DNA of 64,000 nt from contig NZ_CAKLBU010000009.1 of assembly GCF_920984735.1 (NCBI RefSeq), forward strand, positions 124,001 to 188,000, read 5' to 3'. The position numbers were made by a program, and so were the translations under genes. Every line of letters starts with the position of its first letter. The first letter of the stretch is position 1. The notes under the pieces were generated by a model. That model was given only the letters and a program-made list of their open reading frames with translations. It searched no databases and was not told where the DNA came from. The DNA comes from Pedobacter sp. Leaf250. Its GTDB lineage: Bacteria > Bacteroidota > Bacteroidia > Sphingobacteriales > Sphingobacteriaceae. Below are positions 53,072 through 62,936 of the stretch, piece by piece.

Positions 53072-54631
53072 ATGAAATCCAAACTGATACTCGGCGCATT
53101 CCTTATCACAGGTTTTTTTACGCAGGCACAGCAAACACCCAAAAGAAACCCAACAAAAGAAACAGTTACTTCAACCCAGGTTGCGGTAAAAGAAGAACCA
53201 AAATCTACAGGAAGTGAACGTGCTATAAAAGTAGAAAGTTCGGTGATTACCAACCACTCTGTAAATGTTGAAGGCAAAACCATCCCTTATAAAGCCACAA
53301 CAGGTACACTTCCCGTTTGGGATGAAGACGGCAAAGCAATTGCTGGATTGTTTTATACTTATTATGAAAGAAGCGATATTTCAAATCGCGATAAAAGACC
53401 TTTGGTTATCTCTTTTAACGGTGGTCCGGGCTCTGCGTCAGTTTGGATGCATATTGCTTATACCGGCCCGGTGGTGTTGAATATTGATGATGAAGGTTAT
53501 CCGGTTCAGCCTTATGGTTATAAAGAGAATCCATATTCTATTTTAGATGTAGCAGATATCGTTTACATCGATCCGGTTAATACGGGTTACTCTCGTGCCG
53601 TAAGTAAAGATATTCCAACCAATAAGTTCTTCGGCGTTCGGGCTGATATTAAATATTTAGCCGAGTGGATTAATACTTTCGTTACCCGGAATAATCGCTG
53701 GGCATCACCTAAATTTTTGATTGGCGAGAGTTATGGAACCACCCGTGTTTCAGGTTTGGCTTTAGAGCTACAAAATAATCAGTGGATGTATTTAAACGGC
53801 GTAGTTTTAGTTTCTCCGACAGAATTAGGTATTGAGCGTGGTGGTCCGGTAGAGGCTGCCCTTCGTTTACCTTATTTTGCCGCAACTGCCTGGTACCATA
53901 AATTATTGCCACAAGATTTGCAATCAAAAGATTTAACGGCCATGTTGCCAGAAGTAGAAACTTTTACCATTAACGAATTAATTCCTGCAATTTCTCAGGG
54001 AAGTATGTTAAGTGCTGATAAAAAGAAAGCCATCGCTACCAAAATGGCTCGATATTCTGGCTTATCAGAAAAAACAATTGTAGATTATAACCTGAACGTA
54101 CCCACCAATTTCTTTTGGAAAGAATTGATGAGAGACAAAGGTTTTACTGTGGGAAGATTAGATTCTCGCTACCGCGGAATTGATAAAATGGCTGCTGGCG
54201 ATGGACCAGATTATAATGCCGAATTAACTTCATGGCTGCATTCCTTTACTCCGGCCATCAACATGTACATTCGCAACGAACTTAATTACAAAACCGATTT
54301 GAAATACAACATGTTTGGTTCTGTATATCCTTGGGATCGGAGTGGCGACCAAACCGGCGATAACCTTCGCCAGGCGATGGCGCAAAACCCTTATTTACAT
54401 TTGCTTGTACAGTCTGGTTATTACGATGGCGCATGCGATTATTTCAACGCGAAATATAGCATGTGGCAGTTGGATGCTGCGGGTAAATTTCAAGATCGCA
54501 TGAGCTGGGAAGGTTACCGCAGCGGACACATGATGTATCTGCGTAAAGAGGATTTAAAAAATTCTAATAATCACATTCGCGAGTTTATTAAAAAGGCTTT
54601 GCCAAAGGCAGGCGAGGCGGCAAAATTTTAA
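53072..54631 (+). CDS. Exported serine carboxypeptidase-like peptidase (family S10)
   Basis: A 519-residue protein with a signal peptide (about 1-19, TGFFTQA). S10 words: SFNGGPGSASVWMHIAYTGP (oxyanion region), the nucleophile S220 in GESYGTTR, D452 in YYDGACDYF and H486 in SGHMMYL, giving a complete Ser-Asp-His triad. Such enzymes release C-terminal residues from peptides. The gene lies after an ECF/FecR/SusCD unit but is separated by a strong terminator and 73 further bases, so linkage to a peptide-import role of that unit is only suggestive. Confidence 0.93.
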   Translation: MKSKLILGAFLITGFFTQAQQTPKRNPTKETVTSTQVAVKEEPKSTGSERAIKVESSVITNHSVNVEGKTIPYKATTGTLPVWDEDGKAIAGLFYTYYERSDISNRDKRPLVISFNGGPGSASVWMHIAYTGPVVLNIDDEGYPVQPYGYKENPYSILDVADIVYIDPVNTGYSRAVSKDIPTNKFFGVRADIKYLAEWINTFVTRNNRWASPKFLIGESYGTTRVSGLALELQNNQWMYLNGVVLVSPTELGIERGGPVEAALRLPYFAATAWYHKLLPQDLQSKDLTAMLPEVETFTINELIPAISQGSMLSADKKKAIATKMARYSGLSEKTIVDYNLNVPTNFFWKELMRDKGFTVGRLDSRYRGIDKMAAGDGPDYNAELTSWLHSFTPAINMYIRNELNYKTDLKYNMFGSVYPWDRSGDQTGDNLRQAMAQNPYLHLLVQSGYYDGACDYFNAKYSMWQLDAAGKFQDRMSWEGYRSGHMMYLRKEDLKNSNNHIREFIKKALPKAGEAAKF

Positions 54632-55091
54632 CCAGGATTTTTGAGGATTCGAGGATTTTAGGATGATTGAGGTTAAAATTAAATCAGTTTAAATCTGCGT
54701 TTTTTATCTGCGTAAATCTGCGGGAAAATATTTTAAAAATAATTTGTAGCGCAAGTGCAGTTCAACTATTTACGTTCGTCCTGCTTTGCGTTACAATCTT
54801 TTTGTGGTTGTTACACTGAGCTTGTCGAAATGCTGCAACAAAAAGTATTTCCATTACAATCAGGGCTAAATTACTTCTGCTTATCGCTGTATACCGAGAT
54901 AGCAGTAAAGGTTTGTGTGATCTAAACCCGACCTTAGTGGATGCCCCAGATTCTTCATCGGGGCAGAAATAGGGGCGGGACTAATCAGACCGAAATGTGC
55001 TGGTATTGCTTTCCCAAATCCCTTTGGAAAAAAGCATTTATGATAACAAGCCTGCAAACTAAAAATAATTACTTATTTTTGTGGTTCAATT
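54632..55091. repeat. Mosaic of dispersed repeats between the S10 gene and accA
   Basis: The 460-base gap is built from several repeat types. They are a GAGGATT/AGGATTTT periodic tract (about 54640-54672); three ATCTGCG words (about 54694-54720); GTCCTGCTTT (54778-54787) with TTTCCATTACAATCAGG (54848-54864), shared with 10188-10250; an ACTGAGCTTGTCGAAAT word (about 54825); and a hairpin TGCCCC/GGGGCA (54942-54965). No gene is supported. A candidate accA promoter box lies at its end. Confidence 0.75.
55074..55081 (+). promoter_or_regulatory. Candidate -7 box (TATTTTTG) for accA
   Basis: An octamer fitting TAnnTTTG lies 10 bases upstream of the ATG, implying a very short leader. No clear -33 element was found. 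Confidence 0.45.
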
Positions 55092-56054
55092 ATGCAGCAA
55101 ATAAAAACTTCATTCGATTTTGAGAAACCTATTGCCGATTTAGTTCAGCAGATAGAAAAGGTTAAACAAGTTGCCGACAAAACCAAGGTAGATATGTCTG
55201 CCACTTTAGACGAGCTTGATGGCAAATTAGAAGAAACCACCAACAACTTATATAAAAATTTAACAGGTTGGAACAAGGTTCAGATGAGCCGCCACCCTGA
55301 TCGTCCGCAAACGCTTGATTACATCAGTATGATTTGTGATGATTTTATTGAGTTACATGGCGATAGAACCGTTAAAGATGATAAGGCGATTATTGGTGGT
55401 TTTGCTACAATAAATGGCCAAACAGTGATGGTTATCGGTCACCAAAAAGGTAAGAATACCAAAGAGCGTCAGTTCCGTAATTTTGGTATGGCTAACCCGG
55501 AAGGTTACCGTAAAGCTTTGCGTTTAATGCGTTTGGCTGAAAAATTTAATAAGCCAGTAGTTTCTTTTATCGATACCATGGGTGCTTACCCAGGTTTGGA
55601 AGCAGAAGAGCGTGGACAAGGCGAAGCAATTGCCCGTAATTTGTTGGAAATGTCGGTTCTTCGAGTGCCAATTATTTGTATCGTTGTGGGCGAAGGTGCT
55701 TCAGGCGGTGCATTGGGTATTGGTATTGGCGATAAAGTTTATATGCTGGAACATACCTGGTATTCGGTCATTTCTCCCGAATCTTGCTCTTCTATTTTAT
55801 GGAGAAGCTGGGATTTTAAAGAAAAGGCTGCTGAATGTTTAAAATTAACTTCTGACGATATGTTTGGCAACAAGCTGATTGATGGAATTATTCCAGAGCC
55901 GCTGGGTGGCGCACATCAGGATCCAGAATTAATGGGAAAAACCTTGAAAGATTATATTGTGAAAGATTTAGCCGCCTTAGGTAAGCTAAAAACTGATAAG
56001 ATGATTGAGCAAAGAATTGAAAAATTCTGTGAGATGGGTGTAGTGAACGAATAA
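55092..56054 (+). CDS. accA: Acetyl-CoA carboxylase carboxyltransferase subunit alpha
   Basis: A 320-residue subunit with the N-terminal helical segment ([27 protein letters not shown]), then the crotonase-like carboxyltransferase domain: [64 protein letters not shown] and [33 protein letters not shown]. With AccD it passes carboxyl from biotin to acetyl-CoA, the first step of fatty acid synthesis. It stands alone here. Length and motifs are standard. Confidence 0.97.
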   Translation: MQQIKTSFDFEKPIADLVQQIEKVKQVADKTKVDMSATLDELDGKLEETTNNLYKNLTGWNKVQMSRHPDRPQTLDYISMICDDFIELHGDRTVKDDKAIIGGFATINGQTVMVIGHQKGKNTKERQFRNFGMANPEGYRKALRLMRLAEKFNKPVVSFIDTMGAYPGLEAEERGQGEAIARNLLEMSVLRVPIICIVVGEGASGGALGIGIGDKVYMLEHTWYSVISPESCSSILWRSWDFKEKAAECLKLTSDDMFGNKLIDGIIPEPLGGAHQDPELMGKTLKDYIVKDLAALGKLKTDKMIEQRIEKFCEMGVVNE

Positions 56055-56074
56055 ATCATTAATAAATAAATTTT

Positions 56075-56110
56075 AAATCCCGTTCGGCTTCGCTGAACGG
56101 GATTTTTTGT
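56075..56110 (+). terminator. Terminator after accA
   Basis: AAATCCCGTTC (56075-56085) pairs with GAACGGGATTT (56095-56105), extended by GC/GC across a TTC loop, and is followed by T residues. Confidence 0.95.
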
Positions 56111-56115
56111 TTTTT

Positions 56116-56351
56116 GACTTACGAAGTTTAGTTGGGTTATGCGTCGCAGAACTTCGTAAGTCTTAATTGATTTTAGGTTAACTTATGAAGTTCTTCCTAG
56201 CTTATGCCTTCTAAATTTTGCAAGGTAGCATCCATCAACACAAGAAGTTTAGGTCAGCTCATGTGTTTGCAAATTTCATGATTTTAGAAAAAACGCTCAT
56301 TAAAAACTTACGAAGTCTTTCCACGCTTTTGCTCATAAGACTTCGTAAGTT
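56116..56351. repeat. Two CTTACGAAGT-type hairpins
   Basis: GACTTACGAAGTT (56116-56128) pairs perfectly with AACTTCGTAAGTC (56150-56162). About 140 bases on, AACTTACGAAGTCTT (56305-56319) pairs perfectly with AAGACTTCGTAAGTT (56337-56351). The interval carries degenerate copies (CTTATGAAGTTC, ACAAGAAGTTTAGGTC). A third member lies at 46590-46702. They are not terminators: accA has its own hairpin just before, and the DUF2723 gene has its own just after. Confidence 0.85.
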
Positions 56352-56355
56352 AATC

Positions 56356-56392
56356 TAAAAAAAAAGCAGCTACAAATTAATGCAGCTGCTTG
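56356..56392 (-). terminator. Terminator of the DUF2723 gene at 56417
   Basis: AAGCAGCT (56364-56371) pairs with AGCTGCTT (56384-56391). On the minus strand it is followed by ten T residues. Confidence 0.92.
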
Positions 56393-56416
56393 ATTTATGA
56401 TTTTAATTGCGCCTAA

Positions 56417-59400
56417 CTATTGTGGCGTTTGTTGTGCATAATACGGAGAGAATCTGGCTTCCAAACCAGTGAAAATTTTCTCCAACTGGGTGCCAACTTT
56501 ATCCTGTCCATTGGCTTTTGCGGTTCTGATCATTCGATCTAAATAGTATAAGCCTGTTTGAACATTTTGCGATCCTGTTAAACCTTTCGATGCAGAAAGA
56601 TCAGCCAGATAAGTTAATTCTTTATTAACGTAATCTCCAGATTGCGTTAAAATTTCATTAGCTCTAGCCGTTTCACCCAGTTTATACAAGTTTTCTGCCA
56701 TGTAGAATTTAACAACCACGGTACGAATGCCATAGAATTTTTGAGGCATTACTTCGTAATACTTCTCAACCACTTTTTTGGCTTCAGCAGTTTTACCATC
56801 TTTAATTAAACTTCCTGTTAGGTTGCTGAAAATATTAGTGAAAATAAAAGTATCATCTGATGATTGTGGATCTAAATAGGTAGCATTTTTCATGTTACCC
56901 CATTTAAATTTGGTCATTACATTATTGTACAAAACTGGGGTATTTAGTTGTTCTGATCTTTCTTCAGATGTTGTGGTATCTGGTTTTAACGGCATTAAGC
57001 GTAAAGCTAAACCTTCACTGTACAGATATTTATCCAAACCATTATATTGTTCAGAAGGAACTGTTGAAGCAAAATAAATAGGGCGTTTCCAATCGTTATG
57101 AGCAAGAATATCCAACATCGCTAAAGTTCCTTTAGTTACATATCCTTTGTTAAATGTCCAGGTCATTTCAGGAACGATTTTCGACGCATCAGCAGCGCTA
57201 ACGGTTCCGGTGCTCAATACCTGTTGAGGATTGATGGTGATTTTAAAGTTTTTGGTTGGTAAGAAATTCGATTTCGTACCATCTTGCATAGCTACTTTAT
57301 CGTTATCATCATTGGACAACAAAAGATCGACAATGTTTTTAAGCTCTACCGCACCAGCAATTTTATAATCATCATATGGCATTACATCACGTTCACCCTG
57401 AACATACTGTTCTGGTTTCATCGATATAGGTAGTGGTTCTGATTCGTTTTGTTTCTTTTTAGCCCCATTGATGTACCAATCTGTATCAAACAAACTTAGG
57501 TTTACAATGCGGATATCCGGCCGAACATTTTCTACTTCCTGAATATACCACAATGGGTAAGTATCATTATCCCCATAAGTGAATAAAATTGCGTTTGGCG
57601 CACAGGATTGCAAATAATCTAAAGCTATATCATGTGGAACCATTTTCGTAGAACGATCATGATCATCCCATCCTTGTTGCGCCATAATTACTGGTGCCGC
57701 CAATAAACCGATAGCCGTTGCAGCAACAGCGCCTTTGGTAGGCGAAAGCTTTTTAAATAACCATTCTTTTATGGCCAATGCCCCGAGACCAATCCAGATG
57801 GCAAAAGCATAAAATGATCCTACATACGCATAATCACGTTCACGTGGTTCAAGTGGTTTTTGATTTAAATACAAAACAATCGCGATACCTGTAAAGAAGA
57901 ATAATAAAGCAACTACGCCAGCATCTTTTTGATTGCGTTTGAAATGCCATAAAGCACCTATGATTCCCATTATTAATGGCAAAAAGAAGAATCGGTTGTA
58001 AGCATTATTATCTACAGTTGATGGTGGTAAGTTCGTTTGATCACCTCTTAAAAGTGCATCAATTGGTTTAATGCCACTAATCCATGTGCCTTCATGGCCA
58101 CTTCCTTGTCCTTGCTCATCATTTTGGCGACCAGCAAAATTCCACATAAAGTAACGCATGTACATGTAGCCAATCTGGTAACTAAACAAGAAACCAACGT
58201 TATCTACCAAGTTTGGAACTTTAGCATCATCCAAACGCATCCATTCTTTGTAAAAAGCAGCATGTCTCGCATCATCACTATACATACGAGGCAATAAAGT
58301 GTTGTTGTTATACTCATATTCTGTTTTTACACCTGCTTTTTCGTATTTATCGTTGCCTTTTCTCCAGATGGTTTTTCCGCCTTCCTTAATGCCTGTGCGC
58401 TCCGAGTTGTAGTTAGGTCCATAACCTAAAGGTCTGTCGCCATATTGCTCACGGTTTAAGTAGCTTAAAAATGAAAATGCATCTTTTGGAGCACTGTTAT
58501 TTAAATTCGGATCAGCTTTAGCCCTGATGATGATCATCGAGAAGGAAGCATAACCAAAAATAATTAATACAGTAGAGATTAAACCTAGGTTAAGTAATTT
58601 CTTTTGATGTTTGATGGAGTAACGGATACCCCAAACCAATGCTGCTATTATTAAGATGGCAAAGAACAATACACCTGTTCCAAAGCCTAAACCTAATGTG
58701 TTCACAAAGAATAAATCGAAATATGCACCAAATGAAACCAGGTATTGAATAATTCCGTATTGGATAACAGCTAAAATTAAGATACCAATAACTAAGGTTT
58801 TAATAATACCAGAAGTGGTAGCTTTATCTGTTCTTTTGAAATAATAAATAAATGCTAAAGCAGGGATAGTTAATAAGTTTAGCAAGTGAATACCAATTGA
58901 TAAACCCATTATGTAGGCAATAAACAATAACCAACGGTCGGCTTTTGGCTCATCTGCATGTGCTTCCCATTTTAATATTGCCCAGAATACAATAGCGGTA
59001 AATAAAGATGATTGTGCATAAACTTCAGACTCAACTGCTGAAAACCAGAAACTATCAGAAAAAGTATAAGCCAGTGCACCAACTGCACCCGCACCCATTA
59101 TACTAATTAAGTTGCCGGTAGTTAATTGTTCGCCAGCTTTAACAATTGTTTTTTTGGCTAAGGCTGTAATGGTCCAAAACAAAAATAAGATAGTTGCTGC
59201 ACTCGAAATGGCAGAGCCAATATTCATCCAATATGCAATTCTGGTTAAATCGCCTGCGGCGAAAACCGAGAAGAAGCGTTGGATCATCAAGAACAATGGT
59301 GCCCCTGGCTGGTGTACTACCTGCATTCTAAATGCTGACGCGATAAATTCTCCGCAATCCCAAAAACTTGCTGATGGCTCGAGGGTTAAAACGTAAGTTA

Positions 59401-59458
59401 TTGTGGCAATTAAAAAGCAGATCCAGCCTACTATATTATTGACTTTTGAATAATTCAT
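56417..59458 (-). CDS. DUF2723 membrane protein, likely glycosyltransferase, copy A
   Basis: A 1013-residue protein: about ten to twelve membrane helices across residues 1-620, then a soluble C-terminal part ending in helical, TPR-like repeats (about 880-1005). The family start WICFLIATITYVLTLEPSASFWDCGEFIASAFRMQVVHQPGAPLF carries the acidic DCGEF motif in the first periplasmic loop, as in GT-C glycosyltransferases. GDNDTYPLWYIQEVE marks the later part. Human TMEM260, with the same domain, is a protein O-mannosyltransferase. A role in protein O-glycosylation, which is common in Bacteroidota, is therefore plausible. It is paralogous to the next gene upstream. Confidence 0.92.
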   Translation of the reverse strand: MNYSKVNNIVGWICFLIATITYVLTLEPSASFWDCGEFIASAFRMQVVHQPGAPLFLMIQRFFSVFAAGDLTRIAYWMNIGSAISSAATILFLFWTITALAKKTIVKAGEQLTTGNLISIMGAGAVGALAYTFSDSFWFSAVESEVYAQSSLFTAIVFWAILKWEAHADEPKADRWLLFIAYIMGLSIGIHLLNLLTIPALAFIYYFKRTDKATTSGIIKTLVIGILILAVIQYGIIQYLVSFGAYFDLFFVNTLGLGFGTGVLFFAILIIAALVWGIRYSIKHQKKLLNLGLISTVLIIFGYASFSMIIIRAKADPNLNNSAPKDAFSFLSYLNREQYGDRPLGYGPNYNSERTGIKEGGKTIWRKGNDKYEKAGVKTEYEYNNNTLLPRMYSDDARHAAFYKEWMRLDDAKVPNLVDNVGFLFSYQIGYMYMRYFMWNFAGRQNDEQGQGSGHEGTWISGIKPIDALLRGDQTNLPPSTVDNNAYNRFFFLPLIMGIIGALWHFKRNQKDAGVVALLFFFTGIAIVLYLNQKPLEPRERDYAYVGSFYAFAIWIGLGALAIKEWLFKKLSPTKGAVAATAIGLLAAPVIMAQQGWDDHDRSTKMVPHDIALDYLQSCAPNAILFTYGDNDTYPLWYIQEVENVRPDIRIVNLSLFDTDWYINGAKKKQNESEPLPISMKPEQYVQGERDVMPYDDYKIAGAVELKNIVDLLLSNDDNDKVAMQDGTKSNFLPTKNFKITINPQQVLSTGTVSAADASKIVPEMTWTFNKGYVTKGTLAMLDILAHNDWKRPIYFASTVPSEQYNGLDKYLYSEGLALRLMPLKPDTTTSEERSEQLNTPVLYNNVMTKFKWGNMKNATYLDPQSSDDTFIFTNIFSNLTGSLIKDGKTAEAKKVVEKYYEVMPQKFYGIRTVVVKFYMAENLYKLGETARANEILTQSGDYVNKELTYLADLSASKGLTGSQNVQTGLYYLDRMIRTAKANGQDKVGTQLEKIFTGLEARFSPYYAQQTPQ

Positions 59459-59624
59459 TGGTTTATTTAATGATATTAAAAAATGTTTTCACATAAAAAT
59501 GCTGCCGAAATTAACTATTCTAGTCGATAAAACAGGTAAATTTTTAGATTGATTTAACAAATTTTAACGGCTTTGCTACCATTTGTAACACGTTCTTTAA
59601 TCCGTTTTTAATTTAATGAAAATA

Positions 59625-59665
59625 TAAAAACCCATAAACTGAATTATAAAATCTGTTTATGGGTT
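59625..59665 (-). terminator. Terminator between the two DUF2723 genes
   Basis: AACCCATAAAC (59629-59639) pairs perfectly with GTTTATGGGTT (59655-59665); on the minus strand the tail is TTTTTATATTTT. It ends transcription of copy B, so copy A probably has its own promoter in 59459-59620. Confidence 0.9.
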
Positions 59666-59686
59666 AAGTTTTTAATGATTTAACTA

Positions 59687-62600
59687 CTAACTCGATGCAA
59701 ATGGTGTAAATCTGGTTATGAAGTTATTGTATTCGTTTTCCAGTTTTTTACTTAATTCCTTTTGCTTAAATGTTTCTGTTAGTCGAACCATTTGGGCAAG
59801 ATAGGTGAGGTAGATGCGAACATTTTGCTCTGATGCTAGCTGGTTTTTGCTTTCAGACACATCTGCTAAATATGTTAATTCTTTATTTATATGGTCTGCA
59901 GACTTATTAATCATCGCATTAGCTCGGTTCAAATCGTTTAAACGATAAAGGCTCTCCGTAACATAAAATGTACTCATCACCTGGCGTACTGTATAAAATT
60001 TATTTGGGATCACCTGGAAATATTTATCAACCAGTTCTTTTCCCTGACCAATTTTTCCTTCATCAATTAATTTGGTTAATAGGCCGCTAAACATATTCGA
60101 AACATATGTTACATCATCAGCCGATTGTCTGTCGAGATGATTTGCTTTTTTTATGTTGCCATAGCTATAAACACGCATCAAATTGTTAAACATAGGTTTT
60201 GGATTAATTAACTCAATCCTGTCTGCTTCTACGCTGTCTGGCTTTAGTGGAAGCAATCGCTTATTTAGCCCTTCCGTGTAAAGGTATTTATCTAAACCTA
60301 TATACTGATCGGTAGGCATAGCGCTGGTGAAATAAATCGGTCGTTCCCAATTGTTATGGGTTAGAATATCAAATAAAGCCAAAGTGCCTTTGCTTACATA
60401 GTTGCCAGCGTAAGTCCACTCCATTGCCCCAGCAATTTTGCCAGCATCTTCTAACGGAACCGTTCCAGTATCTAAAACCTGTTTCGGGTTCACTGTTAGT
60501 TTAAGGTTTTTGGTGGGTAAAATGTTATACTTTGATCCATCACTCATTGTGGCTTTATCTTCGTCATTATCAGATAACAATACATCCAAAATATCTTTCA
60601 ACTCAACAGATTGTGCAATCTTATAATCTTGATAGTACATTACATCCCTCGTTCCGGCAACATATTGTTCAGGTTTCATGGTTAACGGTAAAGGTGCTGA
60701 TTCATTTTGTTTACGTTTCATACCATCGATATACCAATCGGCAGTAAATAAACTTAGGTTTACCACACGTACATCTGGACGAATATTTTCAACTTCCTGA
60801 GCATACCAAACTGGGTATGTATCATTATCGCCATAAGTGAACAGGATGGCATTAGGTGCGCAAGATTTTAGATAGTTAACGGCCATATCATGTGCAACAT
60901 GGCTTTCAGAACGGTCATGATCATCCCAACCTTGCGAGGCCATTAAGGCCGGAACAGATACAATAGCAATTAAGGATGCGAAGATACTGGCTTTAGTTGG
61001 TGATAGTTTTTGAAAAACCCAATCTTTCAGGCCAAATACACCCAAGCCAATCCAGATAGCGAAAGCATAAAAGGAGCCCACATAAGCATAATCTCTCTCC
61101 CTAGGTTCAATCGGAACAGAATTTAAATAAATTACAATGGCAACACCAGTAAAAATAAATAGCAACCCAATAATGCCTGCATCTTTTTGGTTTCGCTTAA
61201 AATGCCAGATTGCGCCGATTAAGCCAATAATCAGTGGTAAAAAGAAAAACCTGTTGTAAGCTTTATTCTCCGTGATGGATGGAGGCAGATTGGTTTGATT
61301 ACCTAATCTAATGGCATCAATTGGTTTTACCCCACTTAGCCAGGCGCCATTTCTTCCGCCCAGTTGTCCATCCTCATTATCCTGTCTGCCCACAAAATTC
61401 CACATAAAATAGCGCATGTACATTTGGCCGGTTTGAAACGAAAACATGTAACTTAAATTATCGCTCAAAGTTGGTTTATGTGCATCATCAAAACCCATAT
61501 AGTTTTTATAGAAATTGATGTGTTCGGCTTTATCGCTGTACATTCTGGGTGCCAGTGTTTTATCAGCAAAAATATATTCTGATTTTGTTCCAGCAGATTC
61601 ATATTTATCTTTTCCTTTTCTGTAAAGCTGCCCGGTTTCTTTAACATCAATTTTTTCTGAATTGTAATTTTCGCCATAAAGCAATGGGCGGTCACCGTAT
61701 TGAGATCGGTTTACATAACTTAAAAAGTTGAAAGCATTTTCAGGATTGGTATTATTTAGATTAGGTTTGGCATGTGCTCTTATAATTAAAATGGCAAATG
61801 AGCTATATCCAAAAATGAGCAGCGTAGTAAATAGCATTAGCATATTTAATGCTTTTTTATTTTTCCTGATGGAAAACAATAGTCCATAAAGTATGGCTCC
61901 GATAACCAGAACAGCGAAAAATAATATACCAGAACCAAAACCCAAACCAAGTGTGTTAACAAAGAAATAATCAAAACTTGCTGCAAAAGAAATGAGGTAT
62001 TGGATAATGCCAAATTGAACGATGGCCAGTGCAACAATCGATATTAAGAAAACTTTAAGAATGCTTTTCCAGTTTGGATTTGGATACTTTTTAAAATAAT
62101 AAACAAAGATTAATGCTGGTATAGCTAATAAATTTAACAAATGGACACCTATAGAGAGCCCCATTATGTAAGCCACGAAAAGTAACCACCTATCTGCTTT
62201 TGGTTCATCAGCTTGCGATTCCCATTTTAAAATGCCCCAAAATACAATTGCCGTACATAACGACGACATTGCGTAAACTTCTGCCTCTACCGCTGAAAAC
62301 CAAAAGCTATCTGAAAAGGCGTAAGCTAAAGCGCCTACTAAGCCTGCACCGATGATGCTAATTGTTTTTGATGTACTAATTTCTTCCCCTTTTTTGACTG
62401 TGGTTTTCTTGGCCAAAGCAGTAATTGTCCAGAATAAAAAGAGAATGGTACCCGCACTTGCCAACGCAGAAGATAGGTTCATAAAATAAGCAACTAAAGT
62501 TTTATCGCCCAGGGCAAGGGTAGAAAATAACCGTTGAACCATAGAAACAATGGGTGCGCCTGGTTGATGAACCACTTGCATGCGGAAAGCCGAAGCGATA

Positions 62601-62713
62601 AATTCGCCGCAATCCCAAAAACTTACCGATTGATCTAAAGTTAGAACATACGTTAGTGCAGCAATGCAAAAGCAGAGCCAACCCGCAATGGTGTTGATTT
62701 TTGAATAATTCAT
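59687..62713 (-). CDS. DUF2723 membrane protein, likely glycosyltransferase, copy B
   Basis: A 1008-residue paralogue of copy A, collinear over its full length. It shares the SFWDCGEFIASAFRMQVVHQPGAP start, the NTLGLGFGSGILFFA helix, QYGDRPLLYGENYNSEK, GDNDTYPVWYAQEVEN and PTKNLKLTVNPKQVLDTGTV. Differences are spread evenly and include gaps and many substitutions (for example PIVSMVQRLFSTLALGD against PLFLMIQRFFSVFAAGD), so the duplication is old and both copies are kept. Function is as inferred for copy A. Divergent C-terminal domains may recognise different acceptors. Confidence 0.92.
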   Translation of the reverse strand: MNYSKINTIAGWLCFCIAALTYVLTLDQSVSFWDCGEFIASAFRMQVVHQPGAPIVSMVQRLFSTLALGDKTLVAYFMNLSSALASAGTILFLFWTITALAKKTTVKKGEEISTSKTISIIGAGLVGALAYAFSDSFWFSAVEAEVYAMSSLCTAIVFWGILKWESQADEPKADRWLLFVAYIMGLSIGVHLLNLLAIPALIFVYYFKKYPNPNWKSILKVFLISIVALAIVQFGIIQYLISFAASFDYFFVNTLGLGFGSGILFFAVLVIGAILYGLLFSIRKNKKALNMLMLFTTLLIFGYSSFAILIIRAHAKPNLNNTNPENAFNFLSYVNRSQYGDRPLLYGENYNSEKIDVKETGQLYRKGKDKYESAGTKSEYIFADKTLAPRMYSDKAEHINFYKNYMGFDDAHKPTLSDNLSYMFSFQTGQMYMRYFMWNFVGRQDNEDGQLGGRNGAWLSGVKPIDAIRLGNQTNLPPSITENKAYNRFFFLPLIIGLIGAIWHFKRNQKDAGIIGLLFIFTGVAIVIYLNSVPIEPRERDYAYVGSFYAFAIWIGLGVFGLKDWVFQKLSPTKASIFASLIAIVSVPALMASQGWDDHDRSESHVAHDMAVNYLKSCAPNAILFTYGDNDTYPVWYAQEVENIRPDVRVVNLSLFTADWYIDGMKRKQNESAPLPLTMKPEQYVAGTRDVMYYQDYKIAQSVELKDILDVLLSDNDEDKATMSDGSKYNILPTKNLKLTVNPKQVLDTGTVPLEDAGKIAGAMEWTYAGNYVSKGTLALFDILTHNNWERPIYFTSAMPTDQYIGLDKYLYTEGLNKRLLPLKPDSVEADRIELINPKPMFNNLMRVYSYGNIKKANHLDRQSADDVTYVSNMFSGLLTKLIDEGKIGQGKELVDKYFQVIPNKFYTVRQVMSTFYVTESLYRLNDLNRANAMINKSADHINKELTYLADVSESKNQLASEQNVRIYLTYLAQMVRLTETFKQKELSKKLENEYNNFITRFTPFASS

Positions 62714-62787
62714 AGTAAAATTTAGTCTTTGATAATAAATGGTTTAAGTGATGCTCACTTAAAAAAGTCGTAGAAAAAAATAAAATG

Positions 62788-62819
62788 TTGCATGCGATAT
62801 GATGATTTTTTTATCTTTG
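62788..62819 (+). promoter_or_regulatory. Promoter-like pair upstream of tRNA-Gln (distal)
   Basis: TTG at 62788-62790 and TATCTTTG at 62812-62819, separated by 21 bases, fit the Bacteroidota -33/-7 pattern. It may serve the tRNA-Gln/prs transcript together with the proximal promoter. Confidence 0.45.
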
Positions 62820-62871
62820 CAATGCAATAAAGGAAGGCAGGAAGAAATTAAAAAATATTTTAAAATCGCTC

Positions 62872-62902
62872 TTGCATAATTAAAATAAGCTTCCTACATT
62901 TG
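62872..62902 (+). promoter_or_regulatory. Promoter of tRNA-Gln (proximal)
   Basis: TTG (62872-62874), a 20-base spacer and TACATTTG (62895-62902) match the Bacteroidota -33/-7 consensus, 34 bases before the mature tRNA 5' end. Confidence 0.7.
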
Positions 62903-62936
62903 CATTCCCTTTCGAGGATTTGTTCTCGGAAAAGAT

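Noticed and set aside
59112..59396. A 94-codon plus-strand frame inside DUF2723 copy A
   Set aside because: It is antisense to the most conserved part of a supported gene, with no ribosome binding site or recognisable product.
56417..62713. The two DUF2723 genes as an assembly duplication
   Set aside because: The copies differ throughout at protein and DNA level and have different flanks and terminators.
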